Part shown: one piece after another, positions 54,013 through 63,318 of the stretch
How the letters are laid out: each line of letters opens with the position of its first letter
Numbering within the stretch: the stretch's first letter is position 1
Assembly: GCF_002019855.1 (NCBI RefSeq)
Contig: NZ_CM007717.1
Location: 558,001-622,000 of the forward strand
Direction: 5' to 3'
Length of the DNA stretch: 64,000 nucleotides
Source: Streptomyces antibioticus
GTDB taxonomy: Bacteria; Actinomycetota; Actinomycetes; Streptomycetales; Streptomycetaceae
The notes under the pieces: generated by a model
What the model saw: the letters and a program-made list of their open reading frames with translations, nothing else
Databases searched by the model: none
What the model was told of the DNA's origin: nothing
Made by a program: the position numbers and the translations under genes

Positions 54013-55374
54013 GTGACGAAGACCGCCCCCCTGCGAACGAGCACCGCGAGCGAGGTCCGCTCGGTCGGGCCGCTGGCCGCCCTCCTGCGGGAGTGGCTGC
54101 CGCGGCAGCGCTGGTTCGCCGGCAAGGACCGGCCCCTCACCGATCTGCGCATGCTGTCGATGACGGAGCTGTATCCGGGGTGTCTGCATCTGCTGGTGCA
54201 CGCCGGGCAGTCGGGTGTGCCGACGCCCGGCAACACCCCTCCGGCCGGTGACTGCTATCAGCTCCTCCTCGGTCTCCAGAAGCATCTGTCGCCCCGGCTG
54301 GGGCGGGCCCTGATCGGCAGGGTGGAGGAGGGCCCGCTGGCCGGGCTGACGGTGCACGACGCCTTGCAGGACCCCCGGTCGGCGCATCTGCTCCTGGAGC
54401 GGATGCGCCATCCGGGCACGCTGGGTCCGCTGTGCTTCGAGTCGGACCCGTCGGTGCCGGTGCCGGCGGGGCTCGCGCCGCGGCTGCTGGAGGCCGAGCA
54501 GTCCAACACGTCGCTGGTGTACGGCGACGCGTTCATCCTGAAGATCTTCCGGCGGATCCAGCCCGGGGTGAACCCCGATCTGGAGGTGCCGGTCGCGCTG
54601 GCCGGGCAGGGCTGCCGGCGGGTGCCCGCGCCGGTGGCCTGGTTCCGGACGACGCATCCTCAGGAGGCGACGCTCGGGGTGCTCCAGCCGTTCCTGCCGG
54701 ACGCCTCGGACGGCTGGACGCTGGCGCTGAAGGCGCTGGCCCGCGGCGAGGACTTCACGTCCGAGGCGGCGGAGCTGGGCCGGGCCACGGCGGACGTCCA
54801 TCTGGCGCTGGCCGCGGCCCTCCCGGCCGGTCCGGACGCCGAGGACGGGCGGACGGCGGCGGCGATGACCGAGCGGCTGGAGGCGGCCGCGCACCATGTG
54901 CCGGCGCTGCGGCCGTTCGTGCCGGGGCTGACCACGGCGTTCGCCGCGCTCGCGGTGTGCGACCAGGGTCCGCCGGCCCAGCGGATCCACGGCGATCTGC
55001 ATCTCGGGCAGGTGCTGCGGGCCGGGCGCGACTGGTTCGTCATCGACTTCGAGGGCGAGCCGTCCCGGCCGCTGGCGGAGCGGTGCCTCGCGCACTCGCC
55101 GGTGCGGGACATCGCGGGCATGCTGCGGTCCTTCGACTACGCGGCCCGGCAGCGCCGGCCGTGGCGTCCGGAGTGGGCGCGCCGCTGCCGGGAGGCGTTC
55201 TGCGCGGGCTACGCGGCCCGGGCCGGGTGGGATCCGCGCAAGAAGCACGCCCTTTTGCGTGCCTATGAGACGGATCGCGCCGTTTACGAAGTGCTGTACG
55301 AGGCCCGCAACCGGCCCGACTGGCTACCCGTACCCATGGCGGCGATCGAACGACTCGCCGTCCGAGGAGGCTGA
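54013..55374 (+). CDS. pep2: maltokinase Pep2 (Mak)
   Basis: The 453-aa protein starts at GTG 54013. It has an APH/kinase-like fold: N-terminal cap (WLPRQRWFAGKDRPLTDL), LVYGDAFILKIFRRIQPG (kinase-like lysine), RIHGDLHLGQVL (catalytic loop Asp) and VIDFEGEPSRPL (metal-binding Asp). It phosphorylates maltose with ATP to maltose-1-phosphate, the GlgE donor. The 3' end is 3 bp from glgB. Confidence 0.95.
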   Translation: MTKTAPLRTSTASEVRSVGPLAALLREWLPRQRWFAGKDRPLTDLRMLSMTELYPGCLHLLVHAGQSGVPTPGNTPPAGDCYQLLLGLQKHLSPRLGRALIGRVEEGPLAGLTVHDALQDPRSAHLLLERMRHPGTLGPLCFESDPSVPVPAGLAPRLLEAEQSNTSLVYGDAFILKIFRRIQPGVNPDLEVPVALAGQGCRRVPAPVAWFRTTHPQEATLGVLQPFLPDASDGWTLALKALARGEDFTSEAAELGRATADVHLALAAALPAGPDAEDGRTAAAMTERLEAAAHHVPALRPFVPGLTTAFAALAVCDQGPPAQRIHGDLHLGQVLRAGRDWFVIDFEGEPSRPLAERCLAHSPVRDIAGMLRSFDYAARQRRPWRPEWARRCREAFCAGYAARAGWDPRKKHALLRAYETDRAVYEVLYEARNRPDWLPVPMAAIERLAVRGG

Positions 55375-55377
55375 CCC

Positions 55378-57582
55378 ATGGCCCTGCGCGACACCGCCCT
55401 CCCCGAGGCGGCCGGTCCCCGGCCGCTCGCGGCGCCCGCGCTCGACCCCGCCGACCGTGCGCGTCTGCTGGCGGGCGCGCATCACGACCCGCACTCCCTG
55501 CTGGGCGCGCATCCGGTGCCGGAGGGGGTCCTCTTCCGGGCCCTGCGGCCCTTCGCGGACTCGGTGGCCGTCGTGGTCGACGGTGTGTCCACCCCGCTCG
55601 TGTCGGAGGAGGACGGCCTGTTCGCGGCCGTCCTCCCGCTGGACGCGGTGCCCGCGTACACGCTGCGGGTGGCGTACGGCGGGGACGAGCGGGAGGTGGA
55701 GGACCCGTACCGGTTCCTGCCGGCGCTCGGCGACCTGGATCTGCATCTGGTGCGGGAGGGCCGGCACGAGGAGCTGTGGCGGGCGCTCGGCGCGGAGCCG
55801 ATGACCCATCAGGGCGTGACCGGCACCCGGTTCACGGTGTGGGCGCCGAACGCGCGGGGTGTGCGGGTGGCGGGCGACTTCTGCTGCTGGGACGGGACGG
55901 CGTTCCCGATGCGTTCGCTGGGCGCGGCCGGGGTGTGGGAGCTGTTCCTGCCGGGCATCGGCGAGGGCACCCGGTACAAGTTCGAGATCACCTCGCGGCA
56001 CGGCGGCCGGTTCCTCAAGGCGGACCCGATGGCGCGGCGCGCGGAGGTCCCGCCGGACACCGCGTCGATCGTGCACGCCTCGCACTACACGTGGGGCGAC
56101 GCGGAGTGGATGGCGCACCGGGGCGACGTGCCGGTGCATGTGGCGCCGTTCTCGGTGTACGAGGTGCATCTGCCGTCCTGGCGGCCGGGGCTCTCCTACC
56201 GTGAGCTGGCCGAGGTGCTGCCGGCCTATGTCACCGATCTCGGCTTCACGCATGTGGAGTTGATGCCGGTGGCGCAGCACCCGTTCTCGGGTTCCTGGGG
56301 TTATCAGGTCACCGGTTTCTACGCGCCGACGGCCCGGCTGGGCACCCCGGACGACTTCAAGTTCCTGGTGGACGCGCTGCACCGGGCGGGCGTCGGGGTG
56401 ATCGTGGACTGGGTGCCGGCGCACTTCCCGAAGGACGACTGGGCGCTGGCCCGGTTCGACGGCGATCCGCTGTACGAGCCCGGGGACGCGCGCCGGGCGG
56501 AGCACCCGGACTGGGGGACGTTCGAGTTCGACTTCGGGCGGGTGGAGGTGCGCAATTTCCTGGTCGCCAACGCCACCTACTGGTGCGAGGAGTTCCACAT
56601 CGACGGGCTGCGGGTCGACGCCGTCGCCTCCATGCTCTACCTGGACTACTCGCGGGACTCCGGTCAGTGGGCGCCGAACGTGTTCGGGGGCCGGGAGGAC
56701 CTGGACGCGGTGGCCTTCCTCCAGGAGATGAACGCCACCGTCTACCGGCGCAACCCCGGGGTGGTGACCATCGCGGAGGAGTCGACGGCCTGGGAGGGCG
56801 TGACCCGGCCGACGGACAGCGGCGGTCTGGGCTTCGGGCTGAAGTGGAACATGGGCTGGATGCACGACTCGCTCCAGTACATCGCCAAGGAGCCCGTGCA
56901 CCGCAAGTACCACCATCACGAGATGACGTTCTCGATGGTGTACGCGTACAGCGAGAACTACGTGCTGCCCATCTCCCACGACGAGGTGGTGCACGGCAAG
57001 CAGGCGCTGGTCTCCAAGATGCCCGGCGACTGGTGGCAGCGGCGCGCCAACCACCGCGCCTATCTGGGCTTCATGTGGGCCCACCCGGGCAAGCAACTCC
57101 TGTTCATGGGGCAGGAGTTCGCGCAGGGCGCGGAGTGGTCGGAGGCGCACGGCCCGGAGTGGTGGCTGCTCGACGACGACTACGCCTCGGCGGGCGACCA
57201 CCGCGGGGTGCGGGACCTGGTCCGTGAGCTGAACACCGTGTACCGGGCCACGCCGGCGCTGTGGGAGCGGGACACGGACCCGGGCGGTTTCCGGTGGGTG
57301 GTGGGCGACGCGGCCGACGACAACGTCTTCGCGTTCCTGCGGTACGGCGCCGACGGGGCCCCGCTGCTGGCGGTCAGCAACTTCTCGCCGGTGGTGCGGC
57401 ACGACTACCGGCTCGCGGTGCCCGAGGAGGTGCCGGCGTGGGCGGAGGTCCTCAACACCGACGACGGCCGCTTCGGCGGCGGCGGGGTCGGGCGGTCCGG
57501 GCCGGTGAAGGCGGCGAACGGGGAGGTCCTGCTGACCCTGCCGCCGCTGGCCACCGTCTGGCTGGTGCCGTCGGCCGTGTGA
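55378..57582 (+). CDS. glgB: 1,4-alpha-glucan branching enzyme GlgB
   Basis: The ATG at 55378 follows GAGGAGG. The 734-aa enzyme has an N1 module, CBM48 (FTVWAPNARGVRVAGDFCCWDG), a GH13_9 barrel with VIVDWVPAHFPKDDW, LRVDAVASMLYLDYSRD with nucleophile D414, VTIAEESTAWEGV with E467 and ISHDEVVHGK, and a C-terminal beta-domain. It adds alpha-1,6 branches to GlgE product. It closes the glgE-treS-pep2-glgB operon. Confidence 0.96.
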   Translation: MALRDTALPEAAGPRPLAAPALDPADRARLLAGAHHDPHSLLGAHPVPEGVLFRALRPFADSVAVVVDGVSTPLVSEEDGLFAAVLPLDAVPAYTLRVAYGGDEREVEDPYRFLPALGDLDLHLVREGRHEELWRALGAEPMTHQGVTGTRFTVWAPNARGVRVAGDFCCWDGTAFPMRSLGAAGVWELFLPGIGEGTRYKFEITSRHGGRFLKADPMARRAEVPPDTASIVHASHYTWGDAEWMAHRGDVPVHVAPFSVYEVHLPSWRPGLSYRELAEVLPAYVTDLGFTHVELMPVAQHPFSGSWGYQVTGFYAPTARLGTPDDFKFLVDALHRAGVGVIVDWVPAHFPKDDWALARFDGDPLYEPGDARRAEHPDWGTFEFDFGRVEVRNFLVANATYWCEEFHIDGLRVDAVASMLYLDYSRDSGQWAPNVFGGREDLDAVAFLQEMNATVYRRNPGVVTIAEESTAWEGVTRPTDSGGLGFGLKWNMGWMHDSLQYIAKEPVHRKYHHHEMTFSMVYAYSENYVLPISHDEVVHGKQALVSKMPGDWWQRRANHRAYLGFMWAHPGKQLLFMGQEFAQGAEWSEAHGPEWWLLDDDYASAGDHRGVRDLVRELNTVYRATPALWERDTDPGGFRWVVGDAADDNVFAFLRYGADGAPLLAVSNFSPVVRHDYRLAVPEEVPAWAEVLNTDDGRFGGGGVGRSGPVKAANGEVLLTLPPLATVWLVPSAV

Positions 57583-57651
57583 ACCCTCGCCGGCAGGGAA
57601 GTCGGGGGCGTACCACCCGCCGTACCGCCCGCCGCAGAGAGGCCGCATCCC

Positions 57652-58746
57652 GTGCGCACCGTAGGAGTGGAGGAGGAACTCCTCCTCGTGGACCCGGAGA
57701 CCGGGGAACCGCGGGCGTTGTCCGCCGCGGTCCTGGCTCGCGCCGCGCGGCGCGAGGAGCCCGAGGAGGAGCCCTCCTTCCAGAAGGAACTGCACGCCCA
57801 GATGGTCGAGTTCGCCACCCGTCCGCAGTCGCGGACGGACGAGCTGGCCGCCGAACTGACGCGGCTGCGCGGGGAGGCGGCGCGGCACGCCGAGGAGGCG
57901 GGGTGCGCGGTGGCCGCGCTGGCCACCTCGCCCCTGGCGGTGCGCCCCTCGGTCAGCGTGGGGCGGCGCTACCGGTGGATGGAGGAGCAGTACGGCATCG
58001 CGACGCAGGAGCAGATCGTGTGCGGCTGCCACGTCCATGTGTCGGTGGACTCGGACGAGGAGGGCGTCGCGGTCCTCGACCGGATCCGGCCCTGGCTGCC
58101 GGTGCTGATGGCGCTGAGCGCCAACTCGCCGTTCTGGCAGGGGCGGGAGACGGGGTACAGCAGCTACCGGCGGCGGGTGTGGCTGCGCTGGCCCTCGGCC
58201 GGTCCGACCGAGCTGTTCGGCACGGCCGGGGCGTACCACCGGCGGGTGGCGGACATGGTGGCCACCGGCACGGTCCTCGACGAGGCGATGGTGTACTTCG
58301 ACGCCCGGCTCTCGGCGCGCTATCCGACGGTGGAGGTGCGGGTGGCGGACGTCTGTCTGCGCGCCGACACCGCGGTGCTGATGGCGGTCCTGGTGCGGGC
58401 GCTGGTGGAGACGGCGGCCCGGGCGTGGGCGGCGGGCGAGGAGCCGGTGGACCACAGCATCAGCCTGCTGCGGCTCGCCGACTGGCGGGCGGCCCGCTCC
58501 GGCCTGACCGGTGATCTGGTGCATCCCGTGACCCTGCGGCACGCCCCGGCGGAGCGGGTGGTGGGGGACCTGCTGGAGCACGTGGGGGACGCCCTGGCCG
58601 ACAACGGCGACCTGGAGCGGGCCCGCGCGTCCTGCGCGGCGCTGCTGCGGGAGGGCGACGGCGCGCGGGCGCAGCGCGAGGTGTGGGAGCGGACGGGGAG
58701 TCTGCGGGAGGTCGTCGCCGCCTGCGTGCGGCTCACGCAGGAATGA
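57652..58746 (+). CDS. carboxylate-amine ligase, YbdK/GCS2 family
   Basis: The 364-aa protein starts at GTG 57652. The GCS2 fold is seen in TVGVEEELLLVDPETGEPRALS, ELHAQMVEFATRPQSRTDELAAEL, CGCHVHVSVDSDEEGVAVLDRI and FDARLSARYPTVEVRVADVCLRADTA. YbdK-type enzymes are weak glutamate-cysteine ligases; the natural acceptor amine is uncertain. Actinomycetes make mycothiol rather than glutathione, so a role in another gamma-glutamyl amide is likely. It follows glgB by 69 bp but is functionally unrelated. Confidence 0.88.
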   Translation: MRTVGVEEELLLVDPETGEPRALSAAVLARAARREEPEEEPSFQKELHAQMVEFATRPQSRTDELAAELTRLRGEAARHAEEAGCAVAALATSPLAVRPSVSVGRRYRWMEEQYGIATQEQIVCGCHVHVSVDSDEEGVAVLDRIRPWLPVLMALSANSPFWQGRETGYSSYRRRVWLRWPSAGPTELFGTAGAYHRRVADMVATGTVLDEAMVYFDARLSARYPTVEVRVADVCLRADTAVLMAVLVRALVETAARAWAAGEEPVDHSISLLRLADWRAARSGLTGDLVHPVTLRHAPAERVVGDLLEHVGDALADNGDLERARASCAALLREGDGARAQREVWERTGSLREVVAACVRLTQE

Positions 58747-58887
58747 CGCTCCGCACCCGCTGAGATCATCAACGCGCTTTACTTACTCCGTTCCCGGCCA
58801 CAACCGGTCCCACCTGGGCTACATTCGCCACGGTCGATAACAGTTCTCATCGACGGAGTCACCCTTCGTACACGTCAGGAGCAGCGT

Positions 58888-60792
58888 ATGCGCGACTTCG
58901 CTCTCGCTCCCTCAGCCGTCTCGCCCCTGACCGGAGGGCTCGCCGACAGCGTCTTCGACACAGCCGCCCGCACGCCGACCCTGCCCGTCCTGGCCCGCCG
59001 GCGCGACCCAGCCTCCGTGACCTGGGAGGAAGTGACGGCGGTCGAGCTGCGTGACGAGGTCGTCGACCTGGCCAAGGGGTTCGTGGCGTCCGGGATATCC
59101 CCCGGTCACCGCGTCGCGATCATGGCGCGCACCCGGTACGAGTGGACCGTTCTCAGTTACGCGCTGTGGGCGGTGGGCGCCGAGGTCGTCCCGGTGTACC
59201 CGACGTCGTCGCGCGAGCAGGTCGAATGGATCCTGCGGGACTCCGGCTGCGTGGGCGTGGTCGTCGAGGACGAGCAGAGCGTGATGACCGTCGGCTCGGT
59301 GTGCGCGACGCTGCGGACGCTGCGCCATGTCTGGCAGCTCGACGCGGGTGCCTTCGAGGACCTCACGCGGCGCGGCGAGCGGGTCCCGCTGACGACGGTG
59401 GACTCGCTGCGCCGGATCGTGCTGCCCGACTCCACGGCGGTGATCGCCTACACCTCCGGCACCTCGGGCCGCCCCCTCGGCTGCGCGCTCACCCACGCCG
59501 GTCTGGCCAGCCCCTGCGACACCCTGCTGGCCGGCTGGGGACACACGGCGGCGCCCGCGGGCGAGCAGGGCAGCGTCCTCGCCTTCCTGCCGTTCTCCCA
59601 TGTGTACGGGCTGATGATCCAGGGCCTGTGCATCCGCGGCGGCATCATGATGGGCCATGAGCCGGACCTGAGCACCGAGGCGCTGGCGGAGGCGCTGCGC
59701 ACGTTCCGCCCCACCTATCTCTACGCGGTCCCCTCCGTCTACGAGAAGATCTACAAGAACTTCCTGCGGTCCGCCCAGGAGGCCGGCCGCGGGGCGCTGT
59801 TCGAGCGGGCGGCGGAGACGGCACGGGACTTCGCGGCGGCCGTGGAACGCCACCGGCTGGGCCGGGGCTCCGGGCCCGGGCTCGATCTGCGGCTCCAGCA
59901 CTCCGTGTTCGAGCGGACCGTCTACCGCAAGCTGCGTGCCTCGCTCGGCGGCCGTGTGCACCGCGGCACCTCCGGCGGCTCCCCGCTCACCCGCGATCTG
60001 TCGCTGTTCTACGAGGGCATCGGCATCTACGTCCACGACGGCTACGGGCTGACCGAGACCAGCGGCGGGATCACCATGCAGCCGCTCGGCCAGGAGAAGT
60101 CCGGCACGGTCGGACAGGTCCTGCCGGGCATGGACCTGCGGGTGGCCGACGACGGGGAGATCCTGGTGCGCGGCCCCTCGGTGTTCCAGGGGTACGTCAA
60201 CGACGACGCGTCGACCCGGGCGGCGCTGCGCGGCGGCTGGCTGGCCACCGGCGACCTGGGGTTCCTGGACTCCGACGGCTATCTCACGATCACCGGGCGC
60301 AAGAAGGACGTCATCATCACCAGCAGCGGCAAGAGCGTGGCGCCGACCGCGCTGGAGCAGCGGCTGCGGATGCATCCCCTGGTCCACCAGGCGGTGGTGG
60401 TGGGCGACAACCGGCCCTGTGTGGGCGCGCTGATCACCCTGGACCCCGAGTTCCTGGCGCACTGGCGCGGCGGTCTGATGCTGCACGGCGACACGTCGAG
60501 CCGGGAGGCGCGGGAGGAGAACGCGCTGCGGGAGGAGATCGCGCGCGCGGTGGCCGCGGCCAACAGCGCCGTGTCCCGCTCGGAGTCCATCCGGGCCTTC
60601 CGGATCCTGCCCCAGCCGTTCGACCAGTCCAACGGGCTGCTGACGCCGTCGATGAAACTGCGCCGGGACTCGATCGTGGCGCACTACGCGGCGGAGATCG
60701 AGGCCATGTACCAGGCGCGGGCGCGGCTGCCCCGGCAGAGCGCGCAGGAGGAAGTACTGACCTGGGACGACACGGACGACGTGTTCCGCTGA
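58888..60792 (+). CDS. long-chain fatty acid-CoA ligase (AMP-binding), FadD15-like
   Basis: The ATG at 58888 is preceded by CAGGAG. The 634-aa ANL enzyme has the P-loop YTSGTSGRPLGCALTH, in which the usual PKG lysine is L197. Other motifs are LAFLPFSHVYGLMIQG, HDGYGLTETSGGITMQPLG (A5), LATGDLGFLDSDGYLTITGRKKDVIITSSGKSVAP (A7/A8) and a final SMKLRRDSI with the late conserved Lys (A10). It should adenylate fatty acids and transfer them to CoA. The P-loop change is not necessarily inactivating, since that lysine is not essential in all ANL enzymes. Confidence 0.9.
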   Translation: MRDFALAPSAVSPLTGGLADSVFDTAARTPTLPVLARRRDPASVTWEEVTAVELRDEVVDLAKGFVASGISPGHRVAIMARTRYEWTVLSYALWAVGAEVVPVYPTSSREQVEWILRDSGCVGVVVEDEQSVMTVGSVCATLRTLRHVWQLDAGAFEDLTRRGERVPLTTVDSLRRIVLPDSTAVIAYTSGTSGRPLGCALTHAGLASPCDTLLAGWGHTAAPAGEQGSVLAFLPFSHVYGLMIQGLCIRGGIMMGHEPDLSTEALAEALRTFRPTYLYAVPSVYEKIYKNFLRSAQEAGRGALFERAAETARDFAAAVERHRLGRGSGPGLDLRLQHSVFERTVYRKLRASLGGRVHRGTSGGSPLTRDLSLFYEGIGIYVHDGYGLTETSGGITMQPLGQEKSGTVGQVLPGMDLRVADDGEILVRGPSVFQGYVNDDASTRAALRGGWLATGDLGFLDSDGYLTITGRKKDVIITSSGKSVAPTALEQRLRMHPLVHQAVVVGDNRPCVGALITLDPEFLAHWRGGLMLHGDTSSREAREENALREEIARAVAAANSAVSRSESIRAFRILPQPFDQSNGLLTPSMKLRRDSIVAHYAAEIEAMYQARARLPRQSAQEEVLTWDDTDDVFR

Positions 60793-60888
60793 GGTGATCC
60801 GGGATCGTACGCGTAGGGCTCGTGGCGCCGGGAACCCTGCAAGGGGGCGACGCGACAGAGCCGTACGAGAAAGGAAGCCGGTCCACCG

Positions 60889-61347
60889 ATGGCTGTGGGG
60901 CCGCACACCACCATGTCAACCGAGCCGCGGGGCAACGACTCATCGACCTCCTGGGCGGTTCCGGAACGGACCGCCCGATTCACCGGCGAGCCGCAGGACG
61001 TGACGGGTGCCCGGCTGGCGACGGTGGAGTTCCTGCGCGCGCTGGCCCGCAGCGCACCGCCCTCGGCGCCGGAGTGCGCCCCGGACATCGTGCTGGTGGT
61101 GACCGAGCTGGCGGCGAACGCCGTGCAGTACGCGCCGGGCCCCTTCGAGCTGCGGCTGCGGCCCACGTTCGACGGGGTGCACGTCACGCTGTCCGACACC
61201 AGTTCCGTGCCGCCGGAGCCGCGCGCCTTCCGGCCGGAGAGCGGGGGCGGCGGCATCGGCTGGCATCTGGTCCAGGCGCTGTGCCGTCAGGTCAGCGTGG
61301 TGCCCAGCGGCACCGGCAAGGACGTGCACGTCTTTCTGCCCTGGTGA
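60889..61347 (+). CDS. GHKL-type ATP-binding protein (anti-sigma factor-like)
   Basis: The 152-aa protein has N-box LVVTELAANAVQYAPG, G1 VTLSDTSSVPPEPR and G2 GGGGIGWHLVQALCRQ, a typical RsbW/SpoIIAB-like single domain. Asn-Ala-Val-Gln replaces the commoner NAxRH. An ATG at 60913 is a shorter alternative; GGAAG precedes 60889. The sigma or anti-sigma partner is not adjacent. It is convergent with the PRC-barrel gene. Confidence 0.82.
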   Translation: MAVGPHTTMSTEPRGNDSSTSWAVPERTARFTGEPQDVTGARLATVEFLRALARSAPPSAPECAPDIVLVVTELAANAVQYAPGPFELRLRPTFDGVHVTLSDTSSVPPEPRAFRPESGGGGIGWHLVQALCRQVSVVPSGTGKDVHVFLPW

Positions 61348-61366
61348 GCCGGCCGCCGCCGTCCGC

Positions 61367-61741
61367 TCAGGCGGGCGGGGTGCCGTGCGAGGTCGGACGG
61401 CGGTAGTGGGCGCCGACCCCGGCCAGGTAGGCGGGGTCCTGGGTCTCGCTGTCGGTGCGGAAGCGCGGGGCCTGCTTGGCCTCGTCGCGGGTGCAGGACA
61501 GGGTGATCCTGCGGGCCTCGGGGTCGACGGACGTCACCACGCCGACCGGGACGACCGCGCTGTGGCCGAACACCCACAGACCCGCGTCGACGACCAGGTG
61601 CCGCAGCCCGTGCGGCGCGGCCTCGCGCTCCACCTCCCCGAGCGCCCCGTCGGCCGCCTGGACGGTGTACCCGGTGAGATCCAGTCCCTCGGCATGACCG
61701 CTGCCCGGCGCGTACGACCAGATTCCGTCGTCGATGGTCAC
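61367..61741 (-). CDS. PRC-barrel domain protein
   Basis: The GTG at 61741 follows GAGGAGGGG. The 124-aa protein has a PRC-barrel-like fold: LDLTGYTVQAADGALGEVEREAAPHGLRHLVVDAGLWVFGHSAVVPVGVVTSVDPEARRITLSCTRDE, then a short tail with DPAYLAGVGAHYRR. PRC-barrel proteins in actinobacteria are linked to stress or RNA-related functions, but none is proven. It is divergent from the NADH dehydrogenase. Confidence 0.8.
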   Translation of the reverse strand: MTIDDGIWSYAPGSGHAEGLDLTGYTVQAADGALGEVEREAAPHGLRHLVVDAGLWVFGHSAVVPVGVVTSVDPEARRITLSCTRDEAKQAPRFRTDSETQDPAYLAGVGAHYRRPTSHGTPPA

Positions 61742-61941
61742 GGTGTTTCCCCTCCTCGGTCTTGCTCAGCTCCCTACCCCCGAGGGGAGCACGCATTCGA
61801 GAAACGTTCGTCTGCATGCCTCGCCCGGCTGGCGCAACCCGGCCCGGCGCGGTGGGATCGATTGAGGTGCGAACCGCCGAGGGCGGGGCACGCGCCAGAG
61901 GTCGGGCAGACCGCCTGGAGCCGCAGAAAGGGATGGACAAC

Positions 61942-63318
61942 GTGACACGACCCAGGATCCTGGTGGTGGGCGCGGGCTTCGCGGGAGTGGAGTGCGTGCG
62001 GCGTCTGGAACGCAGGCTCTCCGCGGACGAGGCCGAGATCACCCTGGTGACACCCTTCGCCTACCAGCTCTATCTGCCGCTGCTGCCGCAGGTCGCCTCC
62101 GGGGTGCTCACGCCCCAGTCGATCGCCCTGTCGCTGCGCCGCAGCCGCAAGTACCGCACCCGGATCATCCCGGGCGGCGCTGTGGGCGTGGACCTCCGTG
62201 CGAAGGTCTGCGTCATCCGCACCATCACCGACGAGATGATCGACGAGCCCTACGACTACATCGTGCTGGCTCCCGGCAGCGTCACCCGCACCTTCGACAT
62301 CCCCGGGCTGACCGACCACGCCTTCGGGATGAAGACCCTCGCCGAGGCCGCCTACATCCGCGACCACGTCATCACCCAGCTCGACCTCGCCGACGCCAGC
62401 CAGGACCCCGCCGAACGGGCGTCGCGCCTCCAGTTCGTGGTGGTGGGCGGCGGCTACGCGGGCACCGAGACCGCCGCCTGCCTCCAACTGCTCACCCACA
62501 ACGCGGTCAAGCGCTATCCCCGGCTGGACCCGGGCCTCATCAAATGGCATCTGATCGACATCGCGCCGAAGCTGATGCCCGAGCTGGGCGACAAGCTGGG
62601 CCGCAGCGCCCAGGAGGTGCTGCGCAAGCGCGGCATCGACATCTCCCTCGGGGTCTCCATCGCCAAGGCGGGCGCGGAGGAGGTCACCTTCACCGACGGC
62701 CGGGTGGTGCCGACCCGCACCCTGATCTGGACGGCCGGGGTGGTGGCGAGCCCGCTGATCGGCACGCTCGGCGCGGAGACGGTCCGCGGCCGGCTCGCGG
62801 TCACCTCGAGGATGAACCTGCCGGGACACGACGGGGTGTTCGCGCTCGGCGACGCCGCCGCCGTACCGGACGAGGTGAAGGCCGCCCGGGGCGAGGAGGG
62901 CGCCGTCTGCCCGCCGACCGCCCAGCACGCGATGCGCCAGGGCAAGGTCGTCGCCGACAACGTCATCGCGACGCTGCGGGGCGGCGAACTGCGGCCGTAC
63001 GAGCACAAGGACCTCGGTCTGGTGGTCGACCTCGGCGGCACGGACGCCGTGTCCAAGCCGCTCGGCATCGAACTGCACGGGCTGCCCGCGCAGGTCGTGG
63101 CCCGCGGCTACCACTGGTCGGCGCTGCGCACGGGCGTGGCCAAGGCGCGGGTGCTGACGAACTGGACGCTGAACGCGATCGCGGGCGACGATTTCGTCCG
63201 CACCGGCTTCCAGACCCGGCGGGCCGCCAAGCTGAAGGACTTCGAGTACACGGACGCCTACCTGACGCCCGAGCAGGTCCGGGCGCGCGTCGAGGGCACG
63301 GGCACCGGGTCCGGGTGA
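61942..63318 (+). CDS. ndh: type II NADH dehydrogenase-like FAD oxidoreductase
   Basis: The GTG at 61942 has GAAAGGG about 9 nt upstream; ATG 61933 is an alternative. The 458-aa protein has two Rossmann folds: ILVVGAGFAGVECVRRLERR for FAD and FVVVGGGYAGTETAACLQ for NADH, then a GDAAAVPD FAD-binding motif (VFALGDAAAVP). NDH-2 enzymes pass electrons from NADH to quinone at the membrane without pumping protons. The C-terminus lacks a clear membrane helix, though NDH-2 can bind peripherally. It overlaps the FUSC gene by GTGA. Confidence 0.88.
   Translation: MTRPRILVVGAGFAGVECVRRLERRLSADEAEITLVTPFAYQLYLPLLPQVASGVLTPQSIALSLRRSRKYRTRIIPGGAVGVDLRAKVCVIRTITDEMIDEPYDYIVLAPGSVTRTFDIPGLTDHAFGMKTLAEAAYIRDHVITQLDLADASQDPAERASRLQFVVVGGGYAGTETAACLQLLTHNAVKRYPRLDPGLIKWHLIDIAPKLMPELGDKLGRSAQEVLRKRGIDISLGVSIAKAGAEEVTFTDGRVVPTRTLIWTAGVVASPLIGTLGAETVRGRLAVTSRMNLPGHDGVFALGDAAAVPDEVKAARGEEGAVCPPTAQHAMRQGKVVADNVIATLRGGELRPYEHKDLGLVVDLGGTDAVSKPLGIELHGLPAQVVARGYHWSALRTGVAKARVLTNWTLNAIAGDDFVRTGFQTRRAAKLKDFEYTDAYLTPEQVRARVEGTGTGSG

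Noticed and set aside
55324..58581. 1085-codon minus-strand frame opposite glgB and the carboxylate-amine ligase
   Set aside because: Arg/His-rich antisense frame; plus-strand genes have full catalytic motifs.
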